Shown: one piece after another, positions 44,650-56,403 of the stretch
Position numbering within the stretch: position 1 is the stretch's first letter
Layout: each line of letters opens with the position of its first letter
From: Stachybotrys elegans
Taxonomy: Eukaryota > Ascomycota > Sordariomycetes > Hypocreales > Stachybotryaceae
NCBI GenBank assembly: GCA_020746835.1
Contig: JAGPNK010000003.1
Location: forward strand, 124,001-188,000
DNA: 64,000 nt
Reading direction: 5' to 3'
The notes under the pieces: generated by a model
Databases searched by the model: none
What the model was told of the DNA's origin: nothing
Seen by the model: the letters and a program-made list of their open reading frames with translations, nothing else
Made by a program: the position numbers and the translations under genes

Positions 44650-45391
44650 GTATCAGACTATCGAGTCTTGGGAGAGCCCTACGATACAAATAGAACAAGA
44701 AAAGGGCTGAAAAGGGGTTATACGGGGGATGGATCGGGATCCTGGCACTTTCTTCCTGCATCCATCCTAGGGTACGGGGTGTGCATCCTACGGCTGACTG
44801 CGATCTGAAGATATGGTAGAATTTGGCTACTGCAGTTCCGTAGGCCCACACTGATATTGCAGGCCATTATTGGTCCCTATCCTTTCATTAGATGGCAATC
44901 ACAGAAAGCCAGAAGTCATGAAGGATGAGAACGAAGGACGACTCTGAACCAACTTTGCAAATTAATCCAAGCAAAATACCTAAATGTCAGCCTTTGAACA
45001 GACTCATATAAAGACGGCCAAGTCGAGTTGATACATACAGTCACGTCAAGCCCATGCCGGTTTTAATCTCTGTCTGCATGGCCTAGACCCCCGACACCCC
45101 GGCTGTTGTGGTCTGATCAAGCGTTTTGGCAAGGTTCCTGCTGACCACCTGAGTCGGAGCCTTGTTAACTCCTGTTCCTGTTCGTCGGCTTACGCCCCAG
45201 ATGAGGCTCTGTTGACAAGATCGGCAATTGGCAGTAGGCGCTCAAATGTTGGACCGTTCATCCCACGGGGTGGAGGCTCTACGCTTGATATATCTACCTC
45301 ATCCTCCCATCCTTCATTCCGCTCATTGAACACCAACCTGCCTGCCCATACTTTCTTGTTTTCTTCAGGCTGAAGGCCAGCATATGACACC
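44650..45391. other. Bidirectional promoter region between the DUF6601-like and NLR genes
   Basis: It includes a 67-codon open frame on the minus strand (45393-45190) that reads like protein but matches nothing I know and overlaps the NLR start. No other gene recognised. Confidence 0.45.
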
Positions 45392-48300
45392 ATGTCTACA
45401 CAACATGGAATGGAGGTCCTCTACCCCATACACAACCCTGACCAGCCATCGCCGAGGAATATTAATATCGAGTAAGTGATGTGGCCTCACTTGCACAGCC
45501 AAACTAACCACTGCAGCATCATCGCGGTGCCGGGCCTAGGCGCAGACCCTTCCAAGAGTTTCGGTTCCGAGACGAGCGACTTCAACTGGCTTAAAGACCC
45601 CAAAGATGGCATCCCTGATGCGATCCCCGGTGCCAGGGTCTTGTTGTACCACTATGACTCCCGATGGCTCGGGTCCGAGGCCAAACAGCAGACACTCTAC
45701 AACGTTGCCAGTCTCCTTCTTACTAGTCTAGCAGAGAATAGGAAGAACGAGGAGCTGGATGAACCCAGGAGGCCCCTTGTCTTTCTCGCACACAGCATGG
45801 GCGGCTTGGTCGTTGCCAAGGCCTTGACGCTGGCAGCGGCAAAGCCCGAAGAGGTTGCCTACACGCGCATTCTGGATTGCTTCGCAGGAGGCATCTTCTT
45901 TGGCACCCCCTTCAAGGGCTCCTCGGCGACGGCCCGCGCTCTTTTGCTGGCGAGTCTCCTTGAGCAGGTCAACGGCGGCGCCATCCCAAACCAGATGCTG
46001 CAGACCCTAGATCCCGAACGCGACTCGTTGAACGAGCTGCGGCGGGACTTTGTGCAGCTGGCGTTTAAAGAGCCCAAGGCCAGCATTACGTGCATCTACG
46101 AGCAGGAGCCGACTAATTATCTCCAAGAAAAGGTCGCGCAACTCCTGCCCAAGTGGCGTGCCAAGTTTGGGCCCCGAGAGATTGTCGTGACGGAAGACTC
46201 GGCCACTCTGGATGGCACCGTCCCGTACGGATTTGGGTGCAATCATAGGCAGCTCAACCGTTTCGACACACCCAAGGATGGCCGGTACGACATTGTGCGC
46301 AACAGGCTCAAGGAGATTGTCAAGAGCGCCGAGCTCATCGTCAAGGCTCGTCTCAGAGCCTCGCGCCAGTCCGTGGTCGACGACGACTCGTTCAACCGCC
46401 TCGCACAGAGCCTCAGCGTCGTTGATGTCACGAGCAAGCTCCGCAGCGCGGAGAATCTCAGCGGTGATTCCAACTGGATTCTCGACGAGCCCGACTTTGT
46501 CCGGTGGCGGCAGGACCCTTACTGCCCGTGTCTTTGGGTGGCTGGCGACGAAGGCTTGGGAAAATCCAAAGCAGCAGCAGTCGCCATTAACACCCTCAGG
46601 GAGGAGCAGGCCAACCTCAGCTATGCGGCTGCCAAGGACCCTTCGTTTACGAGGAGAACCATGGTGGCGTACTTTTTCTGCGACTCGAGCCCTGGCGCCG
46701 GTGCTGCCGAGAATGTGGTGCAGTCACTGATCTGGCAGCTGATTCTGCAGAAGAGAGCTCTCGCGCAGCACGTCAAAATGTTTGCTGCCAAGGCCCCGTC
46801 TGCCCGCGGCGGAGGCTCGGGCGGCCAGTTCAGCATTGCCAAGCTGTGGCAGGGATTGACCGACATGCTTCTAGACGCCTCTGTCTCGGAAGTGTACTTT
46901 GTCATTGCCAACATCCACTCGCTCGAGGAAAACGACTCGAGGATCCAACTGCTCGACGCCATTGCCGAACTGCTCCAGGGCCAGGAGGGTTCCAAGGGCG
47001 AGCTGATCCGTCAAAAGACGAAGTGGATGTTCCTCAGCCGGGACCGGCCCGAGTTTAGTCGGGCGCTGGAGCCAGAGGCCTACGACGTTCCTCGAACGCT
47101 CAAGATTGACCTGAACAATAGTTCCAAGAGCCTTCTTCGACGCCAGTTTCTGGCTACCTTTACCCGCGGCAGGGTCAAGGAGTTGGCTGATGCCAAGGGC
47201 TACAGCTTGGCGCTGCAATACTTTGTCTTTAGCAGCCTTGCGAAACGAGCCGAGAGCAATACGCTGTGGGTGGACGTTGTCTGCAGCCTGCTTATGCAGC
47301 TTCCCGCCGATTTCATCAGCGTTAGAAAGGCACTGCAACTGCTTCCGCAGGATGTCTCCGTTCTGATAGCGCAGGCCTGGGCCAAGGTCAGTTGAGCAAA
47401 ACCGACATCTCGCATCGCTAACCATTTGTAGGAACTAGAGAAGAGCGAAGACAAGGACCTCGAGATCGTCAAGGAAATCCTCCGCACCCTCGTCGTCGCG
47501 TACGAAGACCCAACTCTTGAAGAATTGTCTGTTCTTGCCGAGCTAGGCTTTGATCTTGACGCAGATGACGCGAAAGCCAACATCTTGGAGCAAATCAGAG
47601 CCTGTGGACCATTGGTCAAGGTTCATACCATGGAGACGTGGAACGATGTGCTCGGCTGGACCGAGGAGTCACGGGTTTCCTTTATCCACCCTGTTGCCAA
47701 GAAGTGCCTGCTCGAGCCTGATCTGGGAAGGATCATCGGACTTGGTGGTGACGAAGCGGAGGTTAAGACGGAGTTTGAGTGGCAGCACGGAATCGTCGGC
47801 CTCCGTTGCTTCTCCTACCTGATTTCCCGGTTTGGGCACGACGAGCTTGACGATGACCTGACCATCCAAGGCACTGCTACGGTGACGACGAACCAGACAG
47901 AGGCTGAGATTGACGAGCTCTTCATGGACAACGAGGCCGAAGAAGAGGCCGAGGAAGAGGAAGAGGAAATTGACGCCAGAGCCCTGGTGTACCCCCTCAA
48001 GTACTGGCTGAAGCATGGATACGACGCCACGCCTGATTTTGTGCACACTCTGGATATATCACGCCGGTTCTGGTCTCTGGATTCAGCTGCCAGAAGACGT
48101 TGGTGGGGCAACTATGCCACCACGGACGGCCAGGGCGAGCTCAAGAACCTGACGGCGTTGCATGTCGCGTCCTTCTTTGGCCTGCTGCCCCTGGTGGACT
48201 CTCTCCTAGCCGACGGTCACTGGAAGGAAATCCACCAGCTCGACAGCTGGGACAATCAGCCGCTGCACTGGGCCGCTGCCAAGGGCCATCTCAAGGTCTG

Positions 48301-51234
48301 CAAGAGACTGTTGGAAAAGGGCGCCGACATCAACAATGGCCGGGAAACCAAGGTCTGGACCCCCTTGCACATGGCGGCTAGCGAGGGCCGAGTCGAGGTC
48401 ATGGAGATGCTTCTCGATTACGAGGGGGAGCTGCCGACATCAACGCGATATCTGCTGGGGAGGGAACAGCGCTTACCTTGGCGCTGGGGTGGCGCCAGAC
48501 CGACGCAGCCAAGCTTCTTCTTGAACGAGGTGCCGACCCTACCCTGACTGCCGAGGATGAGGAGCCGCCAGTCGCCATTGCCATCCTCAGGGGGTACGAG
48601 GACCTTGTTGAGCAGCTCCTTCAGAGGGGAGGATATGAAAATCTCGGCTCAAAAGACTATGTCAGCGCGCTTGGCGCCGCAGCTTCAACGGGAAGCATCA
48701 AGATTGTTCAACGCCTGCTCAACTTGGATCACGACCTCGCTTCTCGCAAGGCTGCTCTGGAGTTTGCTGCGGCAGGCGGCTTCCCCGACATCATCGCCTT
48801 GATCCTGGACCAGTCGGCATCCCTGTCTCTCGGCAAGGCTCTCGAAAAGGCAGCCATTTACGGTCAAGACAGCATTGTCCAGCAGTTGTGGGACGCTCGC
48901 GTGGACAATGAGCTGTACCAGGAAGACGTCAACAACGCCTTGTATCACGCCACGGACGAGCAGCAGGAGTCTATTGTCAGGTTGCTCTTGGAGAGGTGCA
49001 GCGCAGACGCAAACGCAACGGGCGAGGAATATGGCAATGCGCTCACTGCCGCTGCCCACGACGGCACCATGCCAATCATCAAGATGCTGCTGCAGCACGG
49101 CGCAGATCTTAGTGCCCCTGAAGGCTATCCTCTGCACACAGCGGCTGCGAATGGCCACACAGCCATTGTCAGCCTGTTCCTCGACATGGGTGCTGACCCG
49201 AACAGCTTCACCAGCCACTGCACTGGGGGTACTGCTCTGCAAGAAGCCTGCATTGCCGGCAACACGGATACTGCACGGGTCCTTTTGGAGCGGGGTGCCA
49301 ATCCAAACCATGGTGCTGGAGAACTCTTCAGCCCCCTGACGGCTGCCACATATCAGGCGAACGGCGACCTTGTAGAGCTGCTGCTAGCCAGAGGAGCAGA
49401 TTCCAACTACATCGGAGGCCCCAGCAAGTCGTCGCCGCTAATCAACGCGGCGGGGACTCTGCAAGCAAAATATGTCACCTTGCTGCTCAGGTATAGAGCC
49501 AACATGGATTACCAGGATGAAGATGGAGATACGGCTCTCATGGCCTGCGCCGCCTTGGGCGACGATGACTGCGTTCAGACTCTGATTGATCACGGTGCAG
49601 GCCTCAACATTGTGGGAGCGCATTGGGGAACTGCTCTGCACGCAGCTGCTGCTGGTGGCTACGCGGCAACGTGCAGGTTACTCCTGAAGCACGGCGCCAA
49701 CCCGGAGCAACTGGGCGGGCCGTATCTCACGGCGATCCAGGCAGCGGCTGCGTCCGGAGACCCAGACTGCGTCAAGGCTCTTCTTGATCATGCTCCGAAT
49801 CTGAAGCTCAACGTTTACGGTGGCACACATTACAGTGCGCTGCACGCCGCTGCCGTCCAGGACAACGACAAGTGCCTGAGGCAGTTGCTCGAACGAGGGG
49901 TCAAGCTGGATGTCGTCCCCAAGCCAAAGGCACAGTACAGCACGATAGGCACGCCCCTGCACCAAGCGGCTGCAGCAAGGTGTAATCGCAACGCACGGCT
50001 GCTGCTTGAAGCGGGCGCAGATCCCACCATCGAGGCTGGCAAGTTTGGCACTGTCATCCAAGCCGCAGCGCTCAAAGCCGACAGCACACTCATCGCACTC
50101 TTGCTGACGAAAGAGGTTCCAACCAAGGACTCGTCGGGCAAGTATGGCAGCGCGCTTGTCGCAGCGGTGGCGCGAGAGGGAGATGGCGGCGAAGAGGACC
50201 GGCACGAGATTATCAACCAGCTTCTTGAGTGCGAGGATCTGCCGGCCGAGGCTTTTAAGGCTGCCCTTGAAAGAGCTCTCAAGCTCCGTCGCAAGGAAGA
50301 CTTCAAGGTGATCTTGACTTCGTACGAGGCCAAGTCCAAGAAGAATCTGGGCAAATTCCCGACGGTCAAGCGAGTCATGGGAGACTTGAAGAAGGCCCAG
50401 CAACGGAAGCTTCGAACTCGCCATGTCAAGAATGACGGTCAAGAGCCCGCCAATAGCGACTTTGGAGATGACGACTACACCTACCAGGACATTGATGACG
50501 TAGCCGAGGAAGAGCCCGTAGAACCGGTGGAAGCTACAGCACAGACAACGGGGTCGGACCAGACAACTATGGCCATGAGAGGAGCCGGGGAAACGCCAAA
50601 TGGCAACGGCTTTGGGGATTTCCCCCGTGGCTTTGCAAGTGGCTCGGGCGGCCCAGGGAACACAGGAAGAAGTGTTGGCAGAGATGGCGATGGCGATGGA
50701 GCGAGAGGCCTTGAGCAGGGGCGCAATGGATACGGCAACAGGGATGTCAATGACGAACCAAACGAATCTCGAGACGGCCCTGGATTTGGAGGTGCAGCGG
50801 CAGGGGGTGCGGCAGGGGGTGCAGGAGGAGCCGTGGTTGGGGCCAATGTTGCTGGAGGTGAAGAAGGCCAACCCGAGTATGAGTATGCGCAGTATGAGAC
50901 CGCAGAGGACGGGTACACACAAGCACGGGGCAACGGAGTTGAGGATGCAGAGGAGGAACAAGGATATGCTCAGGAGTACATGGGCGCAAGAGGGTTTTCT
51001 GAGGAGGAGCATGTTGGAGAGGAACCTGTTGAGGAGGACCAACAGCAATGGGATGGCGGTGATGCAGACGACAACGAAGGTCAGGATGAACGATATTTGC
51101 AATACGGCGAGGATGTGCAAGAGGAAGAAGAGGCACCAGAGGAGGAGGAGGTACAGGAGGAGGAAGTACAGGAGGAGGAAGTACAGGAGGAAGAGGAGGC
51201 GCAAGAGGAAGAGGAGGAAGAAGAGGAGTATTGA
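45392..51234 (+). pseudogene. NOD-like receptor: alpha/beta hydrolase-NACHT-ankyrin protein with a one-base frameshift (about 1917 aa if intact)
   Basis: The model is join(45392..45471, 45517..47386, 47432..51234). Exon 1 joins to IIAVPGLGADPS, the start of a PGAP1/DUF676-like alpha/beta hydrolase whose nucleophile Ser120 sits in LAHSMGGLVVAKAL, followed by FFGTPFKGSS. Next is a NACHT NTPase: Walker A GDEGLGKS at 370-377. Its Walker B is degenerate, VIANIHSLEE near 489, where an aspartate is expected. A winged-helix-like linker and an acidic stretch (47930-47970) lead to ankyrin repeats from about residue 890 to 1600, with motifs such as LHWAAAKGHLKVCKRLLEKG. The tail is Gly/Asp-rich and ends in an acidic Glu/Val/Gln repeat. 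The frame breaks at the five-G run 48424-48428: the ankyrin reading continues only if one more base is present. It is either a sequencing error or a recent pseudogene; all other parts look intact. The architecture is that of fungal NLRs used in self/non-self recognition. Confidence 0.8.
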
Positions 51235-51619
51235 GGGAGCGATGCCACGACCCATCGACACAAGGCTGAAATGTAATGAATTGATGGAAAGCTCGATATC
51301 TAATGGTTCAATCCAAATGGGCACGGCCTGAATTGACTGTATTATTCTGCCTATTATGCACAAGATGTCTGTTGAACTGCCTGTCTCTGAACGTTAAAGT
51401 TATGCTTTTAAGCTGCCAGTCCCTTCTGCCGCTTGATTTTAGGGCTTTTGTAGGACCTATCTATTTTAGGTCTAGACTGATCACATGATTTTCGATTATC
51501 TATTCTGCACTTCCTTTTGGTAGAAGGCTCTACGCGTTGACCTGTTGTGCGGTTTTGTGCGGTTTCATAATAACCCAAGGGAGAAATTGCACAATCTTCC
51601 TCCTTGGATATTCGCCGCC
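51235..51619. other. Intergenic region
   Basis: The 3' end of the NLR gene and the promoter of the RWDD2-like gene. No gene recognised. Confidence 0.5.
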
Positions 51620-52519
51620 ATGACTTTACCGGCCGCGTGGAAAGTCCTCCCCAAGGAGCTGATGGAGCTCCAGCTTGGCCAGATTGACCTTTTGGTGGCC
51701 ATGTACGCGTCGGATGACTCCATCTCCATGCAGGAAACCACGCAGAGGCTCATTGAGCTGCTGAGAGACTGGTGCGAGGGCGTGCAAGAATCTGCGCCTG
51801 CCTTGAACGAGCCCGAAGTTGCACTTCTGTTGAGTCTCGACATCGTCGATTCAGAGGAGCAGCCAGACGTGGAGTCGAGGGTCTTGCAAGTGGACTTGTC
51901 CGTGCCGTTGGCTCACCAAGGCGAGGTCCCTGCTGAGCCGCCTCATGTCCGCCTCAGAATTCGCCAACCTGCGTGGCTAAGCAAGGCCGAAGTCGCCCGA
52001 CTCAACATGGATATTCCAGACGAGGATGTCTTGACCGCAATTGAGCATGTCAAGGAGGCGTCGTTGCAGTATGCGAGCAAACCCCAGACGCCTGCCGTGG
52101 CGTCACAGGACAAGGACGCACCAATCGTGCGGGCTTGGTTCTATTTCCCGTCAATAAGCACGCGGTCCAAGAGAGATGATATTGTCAATTATGCCCCGAC
52201 GTACGCGCTGACGGGGTTCCTTCTCGCTGGGAAGCCCGGCGTCCTGTGCCTCGAAGGACCGTCGCAAAACATCGACGACTACATGAAGTTCATCAAGACG
52301 GAGAGCTGGGGCGACATCCCACCGCAGCACAAAAAGGTCAGCGAGCGCTACCGTGAGACGGATGCGCAGGTCAAGAGGGCATTCCAGGATATGCAAGAGA
52401 TCACCGACAAGCTTGGCGAGAGGCGCGGGGAACGGGCAAACCGCAACGACATGAAGGCCCTAGAGACATGGCTATGCGAACGACAGCTGGGCGATGCCTT
52501 TGCAAAGGTGCTTATTTAG
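51620..52519 (+). CDS. RWD domain plus Prp3-C/DUF1115 protein (RWDD2-like), 299 aa
   Basis: Single exon. The ATG at 51620 is preceded by GCCGCC, close to a consensus context. Residues 1-120 look like an RWD domain (LMELQLGQIDLLVAMYASDD, later PPHVRLRIRQPAWLSK). The second half has the DUF1115/Prp3 C-terminal pattern: AWFYFPSISTRSKRDDIVNY, APTYALTGFLLAGKPGVLCL, EGPSQNIDDYMKFIKTESWG. RWDD2 proteins of animals have the same two-part build; their role is poorly known. Likely cytosolic or nuclear. Confidence 0.82.
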   Translation: MTLPAAWKVLPKELMELQLGQIDLLVAMYASDDSISMQETTQRLIELLRDWCEGVQESAPALNEPEVALLLSLDIVDSEEQPDVESRVLQVDLSVPLAHQGEVPAEPPHVRLRIRQPAWLSKAEVARLNMDIPDEDVLTAIEHVKEASLQYASKPQTPAVASQDKDAPIVRAWFYFPSISTRSKRDDIVNYAPTYALTGFLLAGKPGVLCLEGPSQNIDDYMKFIKTESWGDIPPQHKKVSERYRETDAQVKRAFQDMQEITDKLGERRGERANRNDMKALETWLCERQLGDAFAKVLI

Positions 52520-52964
52520 CTTCGGCTGGACAATTAAGACTCCACAAGTGAAATCACGCCGCCTAACATCCTGACGGGCACATTACGCGCAGGCCTACTC
52601 CAATTTGGCAGATCCAAGCCAGAAACAAGGCGGAGGTGGTTCAGATTAAGCGATCAGCGACGCGCGGAGAGAACAGCCGGGACTGGGGACAGCACCCCCT
52701 GGAAGAGCCGTGATGCGATGCTCGGGCCATTCGAGGACGATGAGTGGTAGCGCGCCAATACGATGGCTGTGGACCGCCTCGATGCGGGGGATCGTCATGG
52801 GTTGGGCCGTGCAGGGAAAGCATTGCCAAGTCTCCGCTGGCTCGAAAAAGAAGCCAGCCTGACATCATGGCCGGTGTATAAATGGACGACGCGGAAGGCC
52901 TCAATGTGAAAGGCGACAGCCAAGGGCCTTTGCAACAAGTCATCATCAGAGCTGGATTGATACA
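52520..52964. other. Promoter region of the GH43 gene
   Basis: It contains a TATA-like TATAAAT at 52877-52883, 88 bp before the ATG. No other gene. Confidence 0.5.
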
Positions 52965-54621
52965 ATGAAGGCAGCCATTATCGTGTCGACCGTCCTGGGC
53001 GCCACAGCCTGGGCCCAGGACACCTTCACCAACCCGCTCGTCTACCAAGACCTTCCCGACCTCGAGGTCTTCCGCGTCGGCGATGCCTTCTACTACTCTG
53101 CGGGGACCATGCACCTCTCGCCGGGCGCCACCATCATGAAGTCGTACGACCTCGTCAACTGGGAGATGGTGGGACACTCGGTGCCCGAGCTGGCCTTTGG
53201 CGACGACTACTACATGAACACGACGCGTACGGCCTACGTCGGCGGCATCTGGGCCAGCACGCTCCGCTACCGCGAGAGCAACGGCGTCTTCTACTGGTAC
53301 GGCTGCATCGACTTTGCCCAGACTCACATCTTCACCGCGTCGGACCCCGCAGGGCCGTGGACGCAGCACCCGCCGCTGCCGGATTGCTACTACGACGTTG
53401 GCCTGCTGGTGGACGACGACGATACCATGTACCTTGCCTATGGTCGCTACGACATCAATGTTGTGCAGTTGTCCGAGGATGGCTTCTCGGCTGTCCGGGA
53501 CGAGGTTTGTGCCACCAACTGACGGCTCACTCTTGGAATTGAAAGCTGCTGACACGGAACAGAATGTGTGGTCAGACCAGCAGACGTATCTCGAGGGAGC
53601 CAGATTCTACCATATCAACAACAGGTACTACATCTGGCTCACGCGTCCCGCCGACGGCCAGTTTGTGCTCGTCTCCGACAGCCCCTTTGGACCGTACACG
53701 CGCCACGAGATTCTCAACCGCATGGCGTCGCCCATCCCCAACGCCGGCACGCCTCACCAGGGCGGCATCGTCGACACGCCCCAGGGAGACTGGTACTACA
53801 TCGGCTTCCTCGACGCGTACCCGGCCGGGAGAATGCCCGTCATGGCGCCGCTGGAGTGGGACAGCTCGGGCATCCCGCGAATCGTCACCGACTCGAGCGG
53901 CGGCTGGGGCCTGACGTACCCCGTCCCAGCCATCGAGCCGGCTGGGACGGTCGTGCCGACGGGCGAGTTCAGCGACGACTTTGGCGGCGCCGCGCTGCAC
54001 CCAGAGTGGCAGTGGAACCACAACCCGGACAACAGCGCCTGGGCGCTCGGCGGCGAGGGACTCGTGCTCAGCACCGCCACCGTCACCGACAGCCTCGTCC
54101 TCGCCAGGAACACGCTGACGCACCGCGTCCTGGGCCCCAAGTCGGGCGCCACGTTCCGCATCAACGTCGGCGGCATGCAGGACGGCGACGTCTCGGGCGT
54201 CGCCATCCTGCGCGACGAGTCGTCCTTCATCGGCCTCCGCAAGAGCGGCGACTCCCTGGCCCTCTTCACCCACCACGGCATCGTCCTGACCGAGGCCAAC
54301 GACTGGCAGCTCACGGAGCGCGGCCAGGAGGTGGCCACGGCCGATGTCGAGCTGGGCGACGTCGCGAGCGGCGCGCAGGACATTTGGCTGCGCATCGTGG
54401 CCGACGTGCACCCGACGTTTGGGACGAGCAACAACAACAACCCGGCGACGTTCCACTACAGCACCGACGGCGAGACGTTTACCGAGCTCGGCCCCGCCTT
54501 GGCGCTGCACAACCGCTGGCAGTTCTTCGTGGCGTTTCGCTTTGGCGTCTTCAACTTTGCCACGACGTCGCTCGGCGGGTCAATCGTGGTCAAGGAGTTT
54601 GACCTCCAGCTTGTTGATTAA
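52965..54621 (+). CDS. Secreted GH43 glycosidase with C-terminal beta-sandwich, 532 aa
   Basis: The model is join(52965..53504, 53563..54621). The first 17 residues (MKAAIIVSTVLGATAWA) are a signal peptide. The five-bladed GH43 propeller shows FTNPLVYQDLPDLEVFRVG with the expected catalytic-base Asp, the segment CYYDVGLLVDDDDTMYLAYG with the pKa-modulating Asp, and the general-acid Glu in QTYLEGARFYHINNRYY, which is created just after the intron. The last 200 residues (from about GEFSDDFGGAALHPEWQW) form the concanavalin-like C-terminal domain common in beta-xylosidase/arabinofuranosidase subfamilies. Likely extracellular, acting on arabinose- or xylose-containing hemicellulose; the exact subfamily is undecided. 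Confidence 0.9.
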
Positions 54622-55053
54622 GGACAGGGGTTATTGGTTGCCTGGGTCAGGGGGTATATTATTTGTATGTCTTTATAGTCGAGAAAAAAAGAAGAAGAAA
54701 AAACATGAATAAATTTCCAGGCCCAGAGAGATGAATAGATTTCCTTTGCTAGTGTGTGCGCGTGAGGCGTGTGGTCTCAGAAGACGGTTCGCTTGTCTGA
54801 AATGACACATCGAGAGTCACGCTTGCATGGATTCACTATCCTTTCTTCCGGCCTCTCGTCCTCGGCAATATTACATTAAGTAAAGTTCTATTATATGTGG
54901 TGTACCGCCCACTTGAGTCGCCGCTCAAGTACCGTCTGTGCGAATATCGTCATGAGTAGTGTATTGTCGTACTTTTTACATGCCAAACCCCTGGTTCCAA
55001 GCATTCCAGGGCAAGTGGAAAGATGAACGCCGTCCGAAAACAGTAATTACCTT
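54622..55053. other. Convergent intergenic region
   Basis: 3' ends of the GH43 and Sng1-like genes, with an A/G-rich tract at 54683-54705. Nothing else seen. Confidence 0.5.
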
Positions 55054-56403
55054 TTAAGCCACCTTGGGCGTGTCAAGGCCAACCGATGCCACATCTGCTT
55101 GTTTGTGTTGGGCTGGCTCATCGACCACGGGCATCGCTGCCTTCTCAGCGTCGGCACATCTTTTCCTTACGGCAAAGACGGCGGCTATATGTCCGAGAAC
55201 CCACCAGGTAAAGAGGACTGGCAGGGCAATGTGCAGTTCGTTTGCGCAGCCCGACCAGGCTTGGACCTGCAGGCTGTAGATGTTGTAGGCAGGGAAAGCG
55301 AAGCCGATTCGGTAGAAGCCGGGGGCGATCTGGAGTGGAAAGGCGGCGCTGGCGACATTCATGAGGACCCACGTCATCATGAAGATGGGGGCGAGTTCCA
55401 TGGGAACATAGGCGCCAATGGTGGCATCAAAGACCTGCCAGTTGATGTCGATCAAGAACCACACGATCATCCAGTTTGTCGCAAAGACGTGCGATCCCAC
55501 GGCCCAGTCCTCACGGAAAGCCCACGTGTATGCCGTGATGATAAGGGCGGCGAAGAAGGCGTAGGCCTTGCTCACGACGAAGCGCAGGATCCAGAAGTCG
55601 CGGCGGCGGAGGCGCAAGGGGAGGCCCTTGGCGATGCTGATTCCATTGACGACCAAGAGGAAGAAGAAGGTGAGGAGGATGGGGAAGACGACGTTGAGGG
55701 TGTTGTAGTAGGCGCGGGAGCCTTGCATGGTAGGCGTGATGAGTTCGGCCGACGGCTGGAAGGGATTCAGAAAAGCCTGCACGGCGCCGGCGTCGGCTCG
55801 GTCCAGGTTGGCGAGTGCCTCCCTGCCCTGGTCGGTACCGTAGTAAGCTTCGCGGGCGGCGGTGACGAGGGCCCGGAGGTTGGCTCCGAGGGCATTGTCG
55901 GCAATGGTAGGGTAGCGTGCCTGGTTGTAGATGTAGCTGACGGTGTTGTTGGGGGCGTAGTCGGCAGCACCTGGGCCTCCCGAAACTGCGGACGCCAGCT
56001 CATCCGACGCGCCGGCGTGGGTGTACATGGCGCCCCAGTAGTCGCCGCTGCAGACGGCATCCCTGACGGCAGCCGGGTCCGAGTATCGGCCAGAGGCGCT
56101 CTGGAAGTCGAGGGTGGGGAAGCCGGCGCCCTGCATGTGCTGGTAGGTGTTGGAGAGGGCCTCGGAGATGGCGCCGCCGTCGAAGTCGATGACGAGGACG
56201 TTGAGAGCGTGGATGTGGTCGCGCTGGTGGAACGTGGTGCCGAACAGGTAGGACATGTCGCCCAGGAAGACGAGGTAGAGCATGACGGCGGCGCCGACGA
56301 GGGGGATGAAGATGCCCTTGCGCTGGCCGTTCCATGACGAATGTCGAAGCGAGACGCGGCCCAACGTGGCAGACGCGGCCGAGTCGGTGGTGGAGGCGGC
56401 CAT
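55054..56403 (-). CDS. Sng1/DUF3533-family membrane protein, 449 aa
   Basis: Homolog of yeast Sng1, a plasma-membrane protein whose overexpression gives resistance to nitrosoguanidine. The ATG at 56403 (MAASTTDSAAS) is chosen because the upstream frame, open to 56577, is a repeated His/Gln and leader-like stretch. One span follows (IFIPLVGAAVMLYLVFLGDM), then a long extracytosolic domain. It carries HIHALNVLVIDFDGGAISEA and CSGDYWGAMYTHAGAS, as in DUF3533. Four or five spans at the C-terminus include FPILLTFFFLLVVNGISIAK. The tail is polar. Function in this organism not known; stress resistance is inferred from the family. Confidence 0.85.
   Translation of the reverse strand: MAASTTDSAASATLGRVSLRHSSWNGQRKGIFIPLVGAAVMLYLVFLGDMSYLFGTTFHQRDHIHALNVLVIDFDGGAISEALSNTYQHMQGAGFPTLDFQSASGRYSDPAAVRDAVCSGDYWGAMYTHAGASDELASAVSGGPGAADYAPNNTVSYIYNQARYPTIADNALGANLRALVTAAREAYYGTDQGREALANLDRADAGAVQAFLNPFQPSAELITPTMQGSRAYYNTLNVVFPILLTFFFLLVVNGISIAKGLPLRLRRRDFWILRFVVSKAYAFFAALIITAYTWAFREDWAVGSHVFATNWMIVWFLIDINWQVFDATIGAYVPMELAPIFMMTWVLMNVASAAFPLQIAPGFYRIGFAFPAYNIYSLQVQAWSGCANELHIALPVLFTWWVLGHIAAVFAVRKRCADAEKAAMPVVDEPAQHKQADVASVGLDTPKVA

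Noticed and set aside
48360..48480. Short intron to explain the NLR frame break
   Set aside because: Ankyrin sequence is continuous on both sides and no donor/acceptor pair of normal length removes only non-repeat sequence.
49678..51363. 561-codon minus-strand frame
   Set aside because: Antisense shadow of the ankyrin and acidic tail of the NLR; the Leu-rich stretch mirrors the Glu-rich codons.
53568..54602. Long Arg-rich plus-strand frame in GH43
   Set aside because: Frame-shifted shadow of the GC-rich GH43 coding sequence; composition dominated by Arg, Pro and His.
55099..56337. 412-codon plus-strand frame
   Set aside because: Antisense shadow of the Sng1-like gene, rich in Gly, Val and acidic residues.
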